DNA of 45,013 bases, taken from NCBI GenBank assembly GCA_021819205.1, contig JAKARV010000010.1, positions 1-45,013 of the forward strand, given 5' to 3'. Shown here piece by piece: positions 33,757-42,669 of this stretch (position 1 is the stretch's first letter; each line of letters begins with the position of its first letter). Below the pieces are notes generated by a model. It was not told where the DNA came from and searched no databases. It worked only from the letters and a program-made list of their open reading frames with translations. This DNA is from Actinomycetes bacterium. GTDB taxonomy: Bacteria > Actinomycetota > Acidimicrobiia > Acidimicrobiales > Acidimicrobiaceae. Position numbers and translations under genes: made by a program.

Positions 33757-34173
33757 TCAAACCGGCTTCTGGTACCGGGCAACCGTAAAGGCCATGATGA
33801 TTGGGATATCACTGGCAAAGATGAAGAGGCCGATGGTGAGGATGACGAGCATCGTCCCCCTGACGTGATCGTAGGTGAATACGTACTCGAGCATCCCAGC
33901 CTCGACCAAGTACTCAACAACTACCCACCGAAGCACCAAGAAGAAGGGTTTCCACGCAAAACTCTTGATATAAAGCAGGCTCACGCAACTCGCAAGCAGC
34001 AGGGCTCCGGCGATGGCAAGCAGTACCGCCACCACCGTGATCGGCGGCTGCGTCGGAATATGGGCGCCTATGTACACTCCGGCAGCCACCACGACCACCA
34101 GAGATGCCAGTGCAACGCGGTCGACTGGGATTACCGGGTTAAGCCAGTACCGGTCGGGTTCTTGGCTGCTCAC
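33757..34173 (-). CDS. Small integral membrane protein, unknown function
   Basis: A 138-residue protein with about four hydrophobic spans: VALASLVVVVAAGVYIGA, ITVVAVLLAIAGALLLAS, FFLVLRWVVVEYLVEAG and GTMLVILTIGLFIFAS. No family recognised. The start is the GTG at 34173 with a weak GGGAAAT further upstream. It follows another membrane-protein gene by 73 nt in the same direction, so the two may form a small complex. Confidence 0.65.
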   Translation of the reverse strand: MSSQEPDRYWLNPVIPVDRVALASLVVVVAAGVYIGAHIPTQPPITVVAVLLAIAGALLLASCVSLLYIKSFAWKPFFLVLRWVVVEYLVEAGMLEYVFTYDHVRGTMLVILTIGLFIFASDIPIIMAFTVARYQKPV

Positions 34174-34246
34174 GAAATTATTTCCCTATTTTCGAGCACC
34201 GGCCTCAAGTGCCCTTCCCCAACGCCCAGCGCAGCCAAAATCCTGC

Positions 34247-34876
34247 TCACAGGGTCGCCAACCTTGTCATCACGATCATGGTGCCAATCTGCATTAGGCC
34301 AAGCACCGCGGCACCGAAGACGAACCGCCGCATTAGGATCGCGATCACCTCTCCGTTTGGGTGAACCTTTCTCAATTCAAATAGCACAGCCAGATTGGCG
34401 GGACCCAGGGTTCCCATGGCAACGACCAGCATCACGCCTACGATGCAGAAACTAGCTACAACCCATCCATGTTCCGGAGCAAGCGCAGGCAAAAAGCGCG
34501 AGTTCCGCGCAATCTGGAATCCAGCAGCCAGTGTCCAAGTGACCAGCACCGGCATGATCAGGATCATCTTGGGCATGAATCGCCGCGAGAACTCGACTCT
34601 CGCCGGAATCGATAGCTTGGCTAGAACCATCGGGCCGATAAACAGCCCGATGAAGAGGTCGGTCGCGGTCCAGAGTCCACCCCCGACCACATGAAAAAAG
34701 TCAAGCGCCCAACGAGTGTTGGTAGCTATCGCAACAATCAGCCCGACGATGGCGGCGATCGCCAGCGGAAGGCCTTTGCGGGGGACAATCTGAAAGGCCT
34801 GCTCGTCCCCCGTTCCAAGCAGCTGCTCCTCTTGTGCCGCAGTGGCCGACCCCCGGTTGACCAGTGCCTCGCGCAT
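34247..34876 (-). CDS. Integral membrane protein, unknown function
   Basis: A 209-residue protein with a hydrophilic N-terminus and about five spans. The segment FFHVVGGGLWTATDLFIGLFIG, a His next to a Gly/Trp-rich helix, recalls CopD- or DUF2269-like membrane proteins, but the match is not secure. The ATG at 34876 has a good AAAGGAG site. Its partner gene follows at 73 nt. Confidence 0.72.
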   Translation of the reverse strand: MREALVNRGSATAAQEEQLLGTGDEQAFQIVPRKGLPLAIAAIVGLIVAIATNTRWALDFFHVVGGGLWTATDLFIGLFIGPMVLAKLSIPARVEFSRRFMPKMILIMPVLVTWTLAAGFQIARNSRFLPALAPEHGWVVASFCIVGVMLVVAMGTLGPANLAVLFELRKVHPNGEVIAILMRRFVFGAAVLGLMQIGTMIVMTRLATL

Positions 34877-35358
34877 GTGCGCTCCTTTCCCGCGATGACG
34901 CCGGAGGACAGGACTTTTTTAAAACCGGCATGCCACACAGACCCGTTCCACTGCGTCAACGAAAAAGATACCACTTCCAACCCCTTGCAACCAGGATCTT
35001 CCGCCTCTTTGCAAACATAGAGGCTGGATGGCAAAGCAGCCTGACGCTCGTGGAACACCGCCAACGTCAAGAACGCCATCAAAGCGGTTCGCAGCTCCCC
35101 GCTAGCAGCAAAACTGGAGACCAAAGGCACAGCGGCTCCATCCTCTTGGTTAACAGAAGAAAAAACGTTGGCTACCGAAGGGGCGAAAGCCGAAGTCGCG
35201 GGGGCGGCCACGTCTAACCTTCCGCAGATGGCCACTACCAAACCTTTGCCGGTATCGCAACTTTTCGCCACGGACCTTGGTTGCCAGAGCCCACCCGCAC
35301 ACGAAGCCAAAAGGCGTGCTGTGCGATCGTGGCCCGATCGCACTTCTAATGTCCAGGG
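34877..35358. other. Divergent intergenic region, no gene recognised
   Basis: About 480 bp between the leftward membrane-protein pair and the rightward deaminase operon. It should hold both promoters, but I see no clear -35/-10 pair, palindrome or RNA. A long reverse-strand frame crosses it but overlaps two real genes and has no family features. Confidence 0.5.
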
Positions 35359-36615
35359 GTGGCGTTGATCACCAAACTCCAACAGCTCAAGCTTCCGGAC
35401 GGAAGCGCCAAGGACATTTTCGTCGACTCGCTCTCGGGCCAAATCACAGCGTGGCACGATCACCCGGACGTGATCGTAGATCTCGAGGGGTACATCGCAC
35501 TTCCAGCGCCCGCCGAGATCCATGCCCATCTCGACAAGGCCCTGCTTGCCCTGGAGAACCCCGACCTAGTTGCCGAAGGCGGATTGCGTTTCGCGATCGA
35601 ACGGATGCGGCGGGTTGCACCGGATCGTGCGGGAATCGTGGCGCGTGCCCGCCGGGCAGTTGAGCAGATGGTGCGGAACGGATACACGCTAATTCGCACC
35701 CACGTCGATATCAACGAACGCACCGGCCTCTCCTCCCTGCTTGCCCTTCTGGAAGTGAAGGAGTGGACCAAAAGGATCGACTTGGTCGATTTGGAGATCG
35801 TCGGCCTATTTGGATCGCCGATCACTGGTATAGCGGGTACCGATCACCGCATCCTCCTTGACCAAGCCGTGGCCGCGGGGATCGACGCAGTCGGTGGGTG
35901 TCCATGGCTAGACCCGCGGCCGCGGGATGCACTGGAAGTGCTCGCAAAGGCGGCAGATACCGCCGGCCTTCCGCTCGACATGCACACCGACGAGACCACC
36001 GATCCCAAAGTTCTTACCATCTCCGATCTCATCGACATCAAGAGAGCGGGCTTCGCAGGCAACGTTACCGCCAGCCACTGCGTCAGTCTCGCCTCCCAAC
36101 AGCTTCCGCTCCTCAGCGACCTCGCCGAGCAACTCGCCGACGCTAACATCACCGTCGTAGCTTTGCCCCAAACCAACCTCTTCTTGCAGGGGCGGGAGGG
36201 TGGAGTTCCGATACCGCGGGCGGTCGCTCCAATCCGCTTCCTCGCTTCGGCCGGGGTACAAATCGCTGTAGGGCAAGACAACGTGGCTGATCCTTTCTAT
36301 CCGCTCGGCCGTATGGATGCCATGGAGACCGCGTCGCTAACCGTCGCTACCAGCCATCTTCGCCTTGACGACGCGTGGGCAGCTACCAGCACGACCGTTC
36401 GAGCCGCACTTGGCAGGGAGCCTGCAGGCTTTCGGGTCGGCGACCGGGCCGAGATCCTCGCCCTCAGGGCGGACAGCCTCGCCGCTGCGATGGCCACCTC
36501 CGCTCTCGATCGCGTCGTCGTCCACAACGGAAGGATCGTATCCACCACCACCTGCTCCACCACCCTCGAGATGCCGAGACCCCAGATGCACCGCAGCGCG
36601 GGGGCGAACCTTTGA
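35359..36615 (+). CDS. CodA-like amidohydrolase/deaminase with altered substrate pocket
   Basis: A 418-residue amidohydrolase closely patterned on cytosine/isoguanine deaminase. Metal and catalytic residues line up with E. coli CodA: His55/His57 (HAHLDK), His209 and Glu212 (MHTDE), His240 (TASHC), Asp307 (GQDNVADPFYPLG). The CodA segment FPQEGI, whose Gln contacts the pyrimidine ring, is replaced here by LFGSPITG, so the substrate is probably not cytosine. The GTG at 35359 is used; the TTG at 35365, better spaced from AGGGG, is a good alternative. First gene of a rightward deaminase-amidase-creatininase group, with its stop overlapping the amidase start. Confidence 0.88.
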   Translation: MALITKLQQLKLPDGSAKDIFVDSLSGQITAWHDHPDVIVDLEGYIALPAPAEIHAHLDKALLALENPDLVAEGGLRFAIERMRRVAPDRAGIVARARRAVEQMVRNGYTLIRTHVDINERTGLSSLLALLEVKEWTKRIDLVDLEIVGLFGSPITGIAGTDHRILLDQAVAAGIDAVGGCPWLDPRPRDALEVLAKAADTAGLPLDMHTDETTDPKVLTISDLIDIKRAGFAGNVTASHCVSLASQQLPLLSDLAEQLADANITVVALPQTNLFLQGREGGVPIPRAVAPIRFLASAGVQIAVGQDNVADPFYPLGRMDAMETASLTVATSHLRLDDAWAATSTTVRAALGREPAGFRVGDRAEILALRADSLAAAMATSALDRVVVHNGRIVSTTTCSTTLEMPRPQMHRSAGANL

Positions 36616-37904
36616 ACCGGGACATCAGAGCGCTTCCACTCAACGATCTCGCGCTCGCGATCAGGAGGGGAGAAATCTCCTGTCTAGAGACGGCCGACGC
36701 CTACCTGGAACGGATCGCCGAATCCAACCCAGAGGTCAACGCCCTGAGCTACGTAGACGAACAGGGCGCACGGGAGCGGGCCCGGATGCTCGACACCCTG
36801 CTGGCTAGGCGCACTGCATTTGGCTCGCTAACCGGAGTGCCGATTACCGTAAAAGACTCTTTCGCAGTAGAGAAAATGCCGGCTACCTGCGGAATGAAGC
36901 GCTTTAAAGACTTCGTACCGACAAGAAGCGCTCCGGCGGTCGCCAGGCTGCTCCGGCTGGGAGTCGTCATCCTTGGGAAAAGCAATGTGCCCGAGTCCCT
37001 TGTTGGCCAGGACACCTGGAATCCGATCTATGGAAGAACTTACAATCCCCGCGACCGTACCCGATCTCCAGGCGGCTCCTCTGGCGGCTCCGCCGCCGCC
37101 GTCGCCTCGGGAATGTCTCTTCTGGACCTTGCAAGCGACCTAAGCGGCTCGATCAGAATTCCAGCCTCTTGGTGCTCGGTAGTTGGATACCGGCCATCCC
37201 AGGGGATGCTCTCAAAGCGTGCGCACCTCCCATGGGATCTCGACGCCGAGCTCGAGCCGCCGGAGTCGGTTGCCGGCTTCATGACGAGAACCGCTGCCGA
37301 CTTGGACGCCCTCTACCGGCGTCTTTGGCCCCGCCGAGAGCGGCCGGCACCGCGGAGAAAACGAAGAATAGCCGTCTGGTGCGATCCGATGCTGGCGCTT
37401 AGCGACGAGGTATCGCGTTCTTTTCAGCGAGCGTCGGCGGCGCTCGAGGCCGCAGGTTACGAGCTCTTCGACTTCTCGCCGCCGGCGGCGGCCCCAGAGT
37501 TGGTAGAGATGGCAAAGCAACTGACCCAGGCGGAGATCTCCTTCGGGCTCCGGGAGAGCGACTGGATGGAGTTCGGCGGCTTGGATGTGCGAGCCTACCT
37601 TCACCTTCTCGACCAAATCAAACGCCTACGCCTGCAGGCGCGAGCCGCACTCTCCAGCGTTGACGCCCTACTCGCCCCGGCGACACCTTCTTCTGCCCCC
37701 ACATTCGAAGAGCTGCCGTCGACCAGCAAGACCGCCGACCATTGGGCGCTTGCGGTGTCAGCTCTCCAGCTGCCGTCGGTCACGCTTCCACTCGCGCGAA
37801 AGGGTGCCGAGGCGCCGGTGGGGGTACAGCTTGCCGGCCGACACCGCTCGGATGCCACGCTGGTCGCCCTCGCCGCAGATCTCTCCCCCGTCTTTTCGGA
37901 GTGA
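36612..37904 (+). CDS. Amidase-signature family amidase (second in window)
   Basis: A 430-residue Ser-cisSer-Lys amidase. Catalytic pieces: Lys in VPITVKDSF, SPGGSSGGSAAAVASG, and the nucleophile segment SDLSGSIRIPASW. The N-terminal layout (PLNDLALAIRRGEISCLETADAYLERI) is like GatA-type and other ring-side-chain amidases. The TTG at 36612 overlaps the deaminase stop (TTGA) and is preceded by GGGGGCG; a longer upstream frame merely crosses the deaminase gene. It is only distantly related to the amidase at 3064-4266, so the two modules are not a simple duplication. Confidence 0.9.
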   Translation: MNRDIRALPLNDLALAIRRGEISCLETADAYLERIAESNPEVNALSYVDEQGARERARMLDTLLARRTAFGSLTGVPITVKDSFAVEKMPATCGMKRFKDFVPTRSAPAVARLLRLGVVILGKSNVPESLVGQDTWNPIYGRTYNPRDRTRSPGGSSGGSAAAVASGMSLLDLASDLSGSIRIPASWCSVVGYRPSQGMLSKRAHLPWDLDAELEPPESVAGFMTRTAADLDALYRRLWPRRERPAPRRKRRIAVWCDPMLALSDEVSRSFQRASAALEAAGYELFDFSPPAAAPELVEMAKQLTQAEISFGLRESDWMEFGGLDVRAYLHLLDQIKRLRLQARAALSSVDALLAPATPSSAPTFEELPSTSKTADHWALAVSALQLPSVTLPLARKGAEAPVGVQLAGRHRSDATLVALAADLSPVFSE

Positions 37905-37926
37905 GGAGAAAAGGATTTTGGCAATG

Positions 37927-37954
37927 CCCGTAACGGTGGTGTAACCGTTACGGG
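37927..37954. repeat. Perfect 11-bp hairpin between amidase and creatininase genes
   Basis: Arms CCCGTAACGGT (37927-37937) and ACCGTTACGGG (37944-37954) around a 6-nt loop, centred in the 85-nt gap. No T-run follows. Could be an operator for the creatininase gene, or an RNA element tuning expression between the two genes. Confidence 0.55.
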
Positions 37955-37989
37955 TCCGGCGAATCGGACGCATTATCTAAGATCGGGCC

Positions 37990-38742
37990 ATGAAAGCACC
38001 GCTTTGGCAAGAGCTAACCTCTGGAGAACTCGCCAACCTGGCAGATATCGATGCAATAGCCGTGCTCCCAATCGGTTCGATCGAGCAACATGGCCCACAC
38101 CTTCCATTGGGAACGGATACCATCATTGCTGAGTCGGTCGCCCACACCGGGATTGCGAAAGCGACGATGCCCACGGTTGCCCTTCCTACAATCTCGATGG
38201 CGCTATCCAGCGAGCACATCTGGGCGAAGGGAACTATCTCAATTCCCCCAGGACAGCTGTTCCCCCTTCTCGACTCGATCGGTGCTGCACTAGCCAGAGC
38301 CGGCATTAAGCGTCTGGTCTTCCTCAATGGGCACGGCGGCAACTCCGCAGCTCTTAGGGTCGCTTCGCGAGAGCTTCGGCTCTCCTACGGCTTGCTTACC
38401 TTCGTTGCCCATCCCCACATACCGGTAGATCAGGGCGGCGCAACCTCCGGACCGTTCGAGATCCACGCTGGCCACCAGGAGACCTCGATCATGCTCCATT
38501 TAAGACCTGAGCTTGTGCGGATGGAGCTTGCCGAGAAGTGCGTTCCCCACTGGCTCGACAACTACCAAATGGTGGGTTTCGGCAAGCCAGTCTCCTTCGG
38601 CTGGACTTCGGACGACTTTGGCAAGAATGGCGTCATCGGCGATCCGGCTGGAGCCAACGCGGCGGCGGGTGCCACGGCGTTTCTCCGGGCGGTAAATTCG
38701 TTCCAATCTGCTTTGGAAGAGATTGCCAGGTTCTACCTATAG
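37990..38742 (+). CDS. Creatininase-family amidohydrolase
   Basis: A 250-residue creatininase-fold metal hydrolase. Metal motifs are PIGSIEQHGPHLPLGTD, NGHGGNS and HAGHQETS, all intact. The family includes creatinine amidohydrolase, the formamide hydrolase ArfB and the MftE peptidase, so cyclic or small amide hydrolysis is expected, with substrate unknown. The ATG at 37990 has a weak GGG in front. It follows the CodA-like deaminase and amidase and probably acts on the same compound. Its stop overlaps the convergent membrane-protein gene by 6 nt. Confidence 0.93.
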   Translation: MKAPLWQELTSGELANLADIDAIAVLPIGSIEQHGPHLPLGTDTIIAESVAHTGIAKATMPTVALPTISMALSSEHIWAKGTISIPPGQLFPLLDSIGAALARAGIKRLVFLNGHGGNSAALRVASRELRLSYGLLTFVAHPHIPVDQGGATSGPFEIHAGHQETSIMLHLRPELVRMELAEKCVPHWLDNYQMVGFGKPVSFGWTSDDFGKNGVIGDPAGANAAAGATAFLRAVNSFQSALEEIARFYL

Positions 38743-39909
38743 CTCCATTTCCGGCCCGCGATCGCCGTCGGATCGCCCCTTTGGCAAAGGACTTGGACGT
38801 CCCAAGGGTGACCGCGTCCCTTCAGGGTCTTCGTAGGTCCGGTTTCGTACCCAACGCGTGGGAATAACCGTTACCCGATCCTCAGGAGCTCGCGACCACA
38901 AGGCTGGGACTGCATCAATCTCCTTCGCCAACCGTTGCCCAACCGACTCGTAATTTACCCGCCAACCCTTGAAGTCCCTCCAAGCGGTATTCGTGTCGAT
39001 CTCGACAGGAAAGCCTACTTCAAGCAGGTGCTCGACGGCTGCAGCAAAGTCGGCATCGGTCAGGTTTATGCTGTTGTCGGGGAGTGGATCCGCGTCGAAC
39101 GGAAACCCGATCGCGGCCGCTATCGACCGCAGGCAGGCAAAGCCCATACGCAGGCAGAGACGAGCTTCTACCGGAGCATCGCTAGGGGCAAGCGACAGGT
39201 GAAGAGCGGCAGCATCCATCACCGCAAGCAAGGAGACCAGCCATGACGCGTAGGGATCCGGCGAACGAAAGCGGAGCAGCACCGGATAGCTGGAGTGGGT
39301 TTCGGATACATCTGCCGCCCAACGCTCCCAAGCGTGATACAGCTGGGCAAGGTCGGTATCGAGGAAGCCGACTCGGGTTCTAGCCAGCATTTCCGGACCC
39401 CAGGGAGGCTCTCCTGCCCTCGCCACCAACACCGCGACCTCCGCTTCCCGGCGATTGAAGGCTCCGTAAAGTACTGGGAGGTAGGAGATCTGCAGTGCAA
39501 CCACGGTCAATCCCGTAAACCCACCAAGGAAGTCAACGGCACTCGCTCCGGCGTTGGGAGTGGAGGTAAACCCCAAGGTGAGCAAAGAAGCCTCCGCTTC
39601 CCGGAATGCTTGTCCAATCGACGCTACAAAAGGAATGAGCATGGCCGATAGGGACAGCCAGAGGAGAAGAACCCAGGAGATTAGCTGGAGAAAAAGAATG
39701 GCGGCGGGTTGGCTCGTTCTAATCCGGTCACGAGTCTCATACCTACTCCAGGAGCTGGCAAGAAGCCGGTAGACCGAGCCGACGAACCGGTGGATGCCGC
39801 GAGAAAACAGCGGGCGGCGACCACGGGGAACCATCAAAGTCTGCGCCACCGACCACAGGACAAACAGGTAGACCATTCCTCCGGCCACCGCAACCGCCAC
39901 CTGCACCAT
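38737..39909 (-). CDS. Membrane protein with ion-channel-like pore segment
   Basis: A 390-residue protein. An N-terminal membrane span (VAVAGGMVYLFVLWSVAQTLMV) is followed by a second one (ILFLQLISWVLLLWLSLSAMLI), a short segment EASLLTLGFTSTPN that looks like a channel pore loop, and a third span (FLGGFTGLTVVALQISYLPVLYGA). A soluble, roughly 230-residue C-terminal domain follows. The two-TM-plus-loop layout resembles K+-channel-like proteins, but the TLGFTS motif is not the canonical TVGYG. The ATG at 39909 has GGGGAG 6 nt upstream; TTG at 39933 is possible. No functional tie to neighbours. Confidence 0.75.
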   Translation of the reverse strand: MVQVAVAVAGGMVYLFVLWSVAQTLMVPRGRRPLFSRGIHRFVGSVYRLLASSWSRYETRDRIRTSQPAAILFLQLISWVLLLWLSLSAMLIPFVASIGQAFREAEASLLTLGFTSTPNAGASAVDFLGGFTGLTVVALQISYLPVLYGAFNRREAEVAVLVARAGEPPWGPEMLARTRVGFLDTDLAQLYHAWERWAADVSETHSSYPVLLRFRSPDPYASWLVSLLAVMDAAALHLSLAPSDAPVEARLCLRMGFACLRSIAAAIGFPFDADPLPDNSINLTDADFAAAVEHLLEVGFPVEIDTNTAWRDFKGWRVNYESVGQRLAKEIDAVPALWSRAPEDRVTVIPTRWVRNRTYEDPEGTRSPLGRPSPLPKGRSDGDRGPEMEL

Positions 39910-39961
39910 CGCCACTCCCCACAGCACCAGCAAGCCGTCTTGGCTCCAAAGGCTACCGGCC

Positions 39962-41734
39962 TTAGCCTTCCTCTCCCAATGCTACCTGCGGGCGACCGTG
40001 CTGCGCCGCGTGGATGGCCTCCTCGGCCTCAAGGCTTTCGGCCGTGTACCGCCCACCGCGGAGCCAGGATGCCCCCGCTGCGGCGACACAGGCCAAAGCG
40101 GCAAAAGTAAACGCTTCGGTCAAACCGTGGCCAAAAGCGGGCGAGATCAGGTTGGGAAAGAACTGCCTCCCGGTAAGGACGCGGGCGCTGGCTGGCGGAA
40201 GCGCTGCAAGCAGGTGCGGTCCAAGAATCTTGGCCATCGGATTGTATCCGAGGAAGGAGGCGAAGAGGGTCGAGATCGGCGGAAGGTTGGAAACCGCTCT
40301 TGCCACTACCGCCGGAACGTGCTGCGAGGTGAGCCCCGAGTAGAGTGCCGACCGGAGATGGGAACGGAGCCCGAAGATCATCAGGGTAAAGAAAACCCCA
40401 ATGGAAAGAACCATCGCCGAGTTCATGAAGGTCGATGCCATTCCCGATCCGACACCACGCTCCCCTGGTGGAATGCTGTTCATGATGCCAGCGCGGTTTG
40501 GAGATGCAAACATCCCCATCGCCAACCCGTTTGCCAGCAGCAGAAGGCCAAAAACCGGGTAGGAAAAGTTGACCGGCAGCCGCTCGAGTCCGATAAAAGA
40601 GAGCGCGGCTACCAGCATCCCGGCAGTCGCGAAGGGCCGCGCGCCGAAGCGGTCCGATAGCATCCCCGAGATCGGCCCGGCGACCAGGAAGCCAATTGTG
40701 AGCGGGACCAGGTATATACCAGCCCACAGCGGCGTCGCCGAGTAACTAAAGCCGTGTCGAGGAAGCCAAATTCCCTGCAGCCAGATTACGAGGATGAACA
40801 TCAAGCCTCCGCGCCCCAACGCCGAAAGCAAGCTCGCAGTATTTCCTGCCGTAAACGCGCGGATCTTGAAGAGGTGGACGTTGACCATTGGTTCGGCCAC
40901 TTTGAGCTCTATCACCACGAAGAGGCCCAGCAACACCAAGCCGCCAACGATGGCGAGATCGACTGCTGGATTGGTCCAACCCATAGTGCTGCCACCGTAT
41001 GGCTGGATACCGTAGGTGATCCCTACCAGGACAGAGACCAACCCAGCCCCGAACGCAACGTTACCAAACCAATCTATATGGGCGGATACTCGCTCGCCAA
41101 GGTCGTGGAGGGCCAGATATGCCCACAGCGTCCCTATCAACCCCACTGGCACCGATACCAAAAAAATTAGCCTCCAGGAGATGGGGGCTAGAATTCCACC
41201 CAAAATCAGCCCCAGAAAGGTGCCGGTGATGCCGACGATGTTGTTGATTCCTAACGCGAGCCCGCGCTGATTCGCCGGGAAGGCGTCGGTAAGAATCGCC
41301 CCGCTGTTGGCGAAGACTAGGGCTCCCCCAACCCCTTGGAAAATCCGCATCACGATGAGCCAAAGAGCACCGTCAACTCCATGCATAAAAGTGACGGAAA
41401 GCGCCACCGAAAACAGGGTAAAGATGGCAAATCCCAAGTTGTACATCCTCGCCCTGCCGTAGATGTCCCCGAGCCGGCCAAAGTTGACGACCATGACCGC
41501 GGTCACAACCATGTATCCCATCAGGACCCAGAGAAAGTAAGGGGTATTCCCTGGCGCGAGCGGGTTGAGCTTGATCCCGTTGAAGATCTCCGGCAGCGAG
41601 ATCAAAGCGATCGATGCGTCGATGGTCGCCATCAGCACGCCGAGGGTGGTGTTGGAGAGGACGACCCACTTGTATCCCGGCCGCTCGCGATAGGCGAGGC
41701 TGGTTGCCCTCATCGAGCTGAACATCCTCGGCAC
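39962..41734 (-). CDS. MFS transporter, DHA2 (14-span) drug-exporter type
   Basis: A 590-residue 14-span exporter of the EmrB/QacA group. Visible family features are VLMATIDASIALISLPEI, FGRLGDIYGRARMYNLGFAIF (motif A), LIVMRIFQGVGGALVFANSGA and the internal repeat GPISGMLSDRFGARPF. The GTG at 41734 is placed just after AGGAGG; the ATG at 41725 is the alternative, and the upstream TTG (41794) would add unlikely residues. Substrate unknown; such pumps export drugs or toxic intermediates by proton antiport. Confidence 0.92.
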   Translation of the reverse strand: MPRMFSSMRATSLAYRERPGYKWVVLSNTTLGVLMATIDASIALISLPEIFNGIKLNPLAPGNTPYFLWVLMGYMVVTAVMVVNFGRLGDIYGRARMYNLGFAIFTLFSVALSVTFMHGVDGALWLIVMRIFQGVGGALVFANSGAILTDAFPANQRGLALGINNIVGITGTFLGLILGGILAPISWRLIFLVSVPVGLIGTLWAYLALHDLGERVSAHIDWFGNVAFGAGLVSVLVGITYGIQPYGGSTMGWTNPAVDLAIVGGLVLLGLFVVIELKVAEPMVNVHLFKIRAFTAGNTASLLSALGRGGLMFILVIWLQGIWLPRHGFSYSATPLWAGIYLVPLTIGFLVAGPISGMLSDRFGARPFATAGMLVAALSFIGLERLPVNFSYPVFGLLLLANGLAMGMFASPNRAGIMNSIPPGERGVGSGMASTFMNSAMVLSIGVFFTLMIFGLRSHLRSALYSGLTSQHVPAVVARAVSNLPPISTLFASFLGYNPMAKILGPHLLAALPPASARVLTGRQFFPNLISPAFGHGLTEAFTFAALACVAAAGASWLRGGRYTAESLEAEEAIHAAQHGRPQVALGEEG

Positions 41735-41836
41735 CAACCCTCCTGTCAGGTATGGAAATCGCTGCAAGCAAAACTGTTTGCAATAGACAAGCAATTCTAG
41801 TACGGCTTGGGCACCAGCACAACAACCCCGGCGTCC

Positions 41837-42613
41837 TCAGCCTGCCTGGATCGATCTTTTGGAGAGGCCGTACCAAAAGCCGGAGATCACCGTCTTGACG
41901 GGATCCCCGCCGGCGGCCCCGAGGGTGACAAAGAGCGGAGCGAAGTGCTCCGTCCGCGGATGAGCCAACCTGCTTGCGGGGGCACGGAGTGAGAAGTCGG
42001 CCAGCTGATCTAGGTCGCCAGCCTCTATCATCTCCCTACCCCACTCGTCGAACTCCCTGGACCACGCCGGGACTCTTCCCGTAGGCTTGCCACTCTCCGC
42101 AAGAGCAGCAAGATTGTGGGTGAAGAAGCCGGAGCCGACGATCAGCACACCCTCATCCCGCAACGGAGCCAGCGCCGCCCCCAGACGCAGCAGTTCCCGA
42201 GGGTCCAGCGATGGCAGCGAGAGCTGCATCACCGGGGCCACGGGTTCGGGGTACATCGCCATCAACGGGACCCAAGCGCCGTGGTCAAGGCCACGAGACT
42301 CGTCTTCGACCACTGCAACACCCACCGAGGCCAACTGCGATGCCACCCTCCGCGCAAGCTCCGGTGACCCCGAAGATGGGTAGGTCAAACGGTAGAAGCG
42401 CTCCGGGAAACCCCAAAAGTCGTAGACAAGAGGTACCGCTCCGGCAGCCGAAAGGGCGGCCGGGCGGGTTTCCCAATGAGCCGAGATTACCAGCACAGCC
42501 GCGGGTACAGGCAAGCGCGCCGACCACTGCTTCAGCTCCTCGACCCACAAGTCATCCTCCAGCAGGGGCGGGGCGCCATGGCCGAGGTAGATTGCAGGCA
42601 TGATATCGCTCAT
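41837..42613 (-). CDS. DODA-type (LigB-fold) extradiol dioxygenase family protein
   Basis: A 258-residue protein like YgiD/4,5-DOPA dioxygenase. Zinc/iron-site histidines are in YLGHGAPP, ISAHWET and HFAPLFV, and HGAWVPLMAMYPEPVAPVMQLSLP is the family core. It would open a catechol ring or use a related dihydroxy-aromatic. The ATG at 42613 is chosen; ATGs at 42622 and 42601 are near and none has a strong ribosome site. It is divergent from the EamA transporter with only about 56 nt between them. No other aromatic-pathway gene is beside it. Confidence 0.9.
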   Translation of the reverse strand: MSDIMPAIYLGHGAPPLLEDDLWVEELKQWSARLPVPAAVLVISAHWETRPAALSAAGAVPLVYDFWGFPERFYRLTYPSSGSPELARRVASQLASVGVAVVEDESRGLDHGAWVPLMAMYPEPVAPVMQLSLPSLDPRELLRLGAALAPLRDEGVLIVGSGFFTHNLAALAESGKPTGRVPAWSREFDEWGREMIEAGDLDQLADFSLRAPASRLAHPRTEHFAPLFVTLGAAGGDPVKTVISGFWYGLSKRSIQAG

Positions 42614-42669
42614 GAGAACCATGATAGTTGCATTTGCATCTAATAATTTCCCACGACAGTGAACTGGCA

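Noticed and set aside
34738-35529. 263-codon reverse-strand open frame across the divergent intergenic region
   Set aside because: Overlaps the start of a membrane-protein gene and the CodA-like gene; no recognisable domain, though part of it is free of overlaps.
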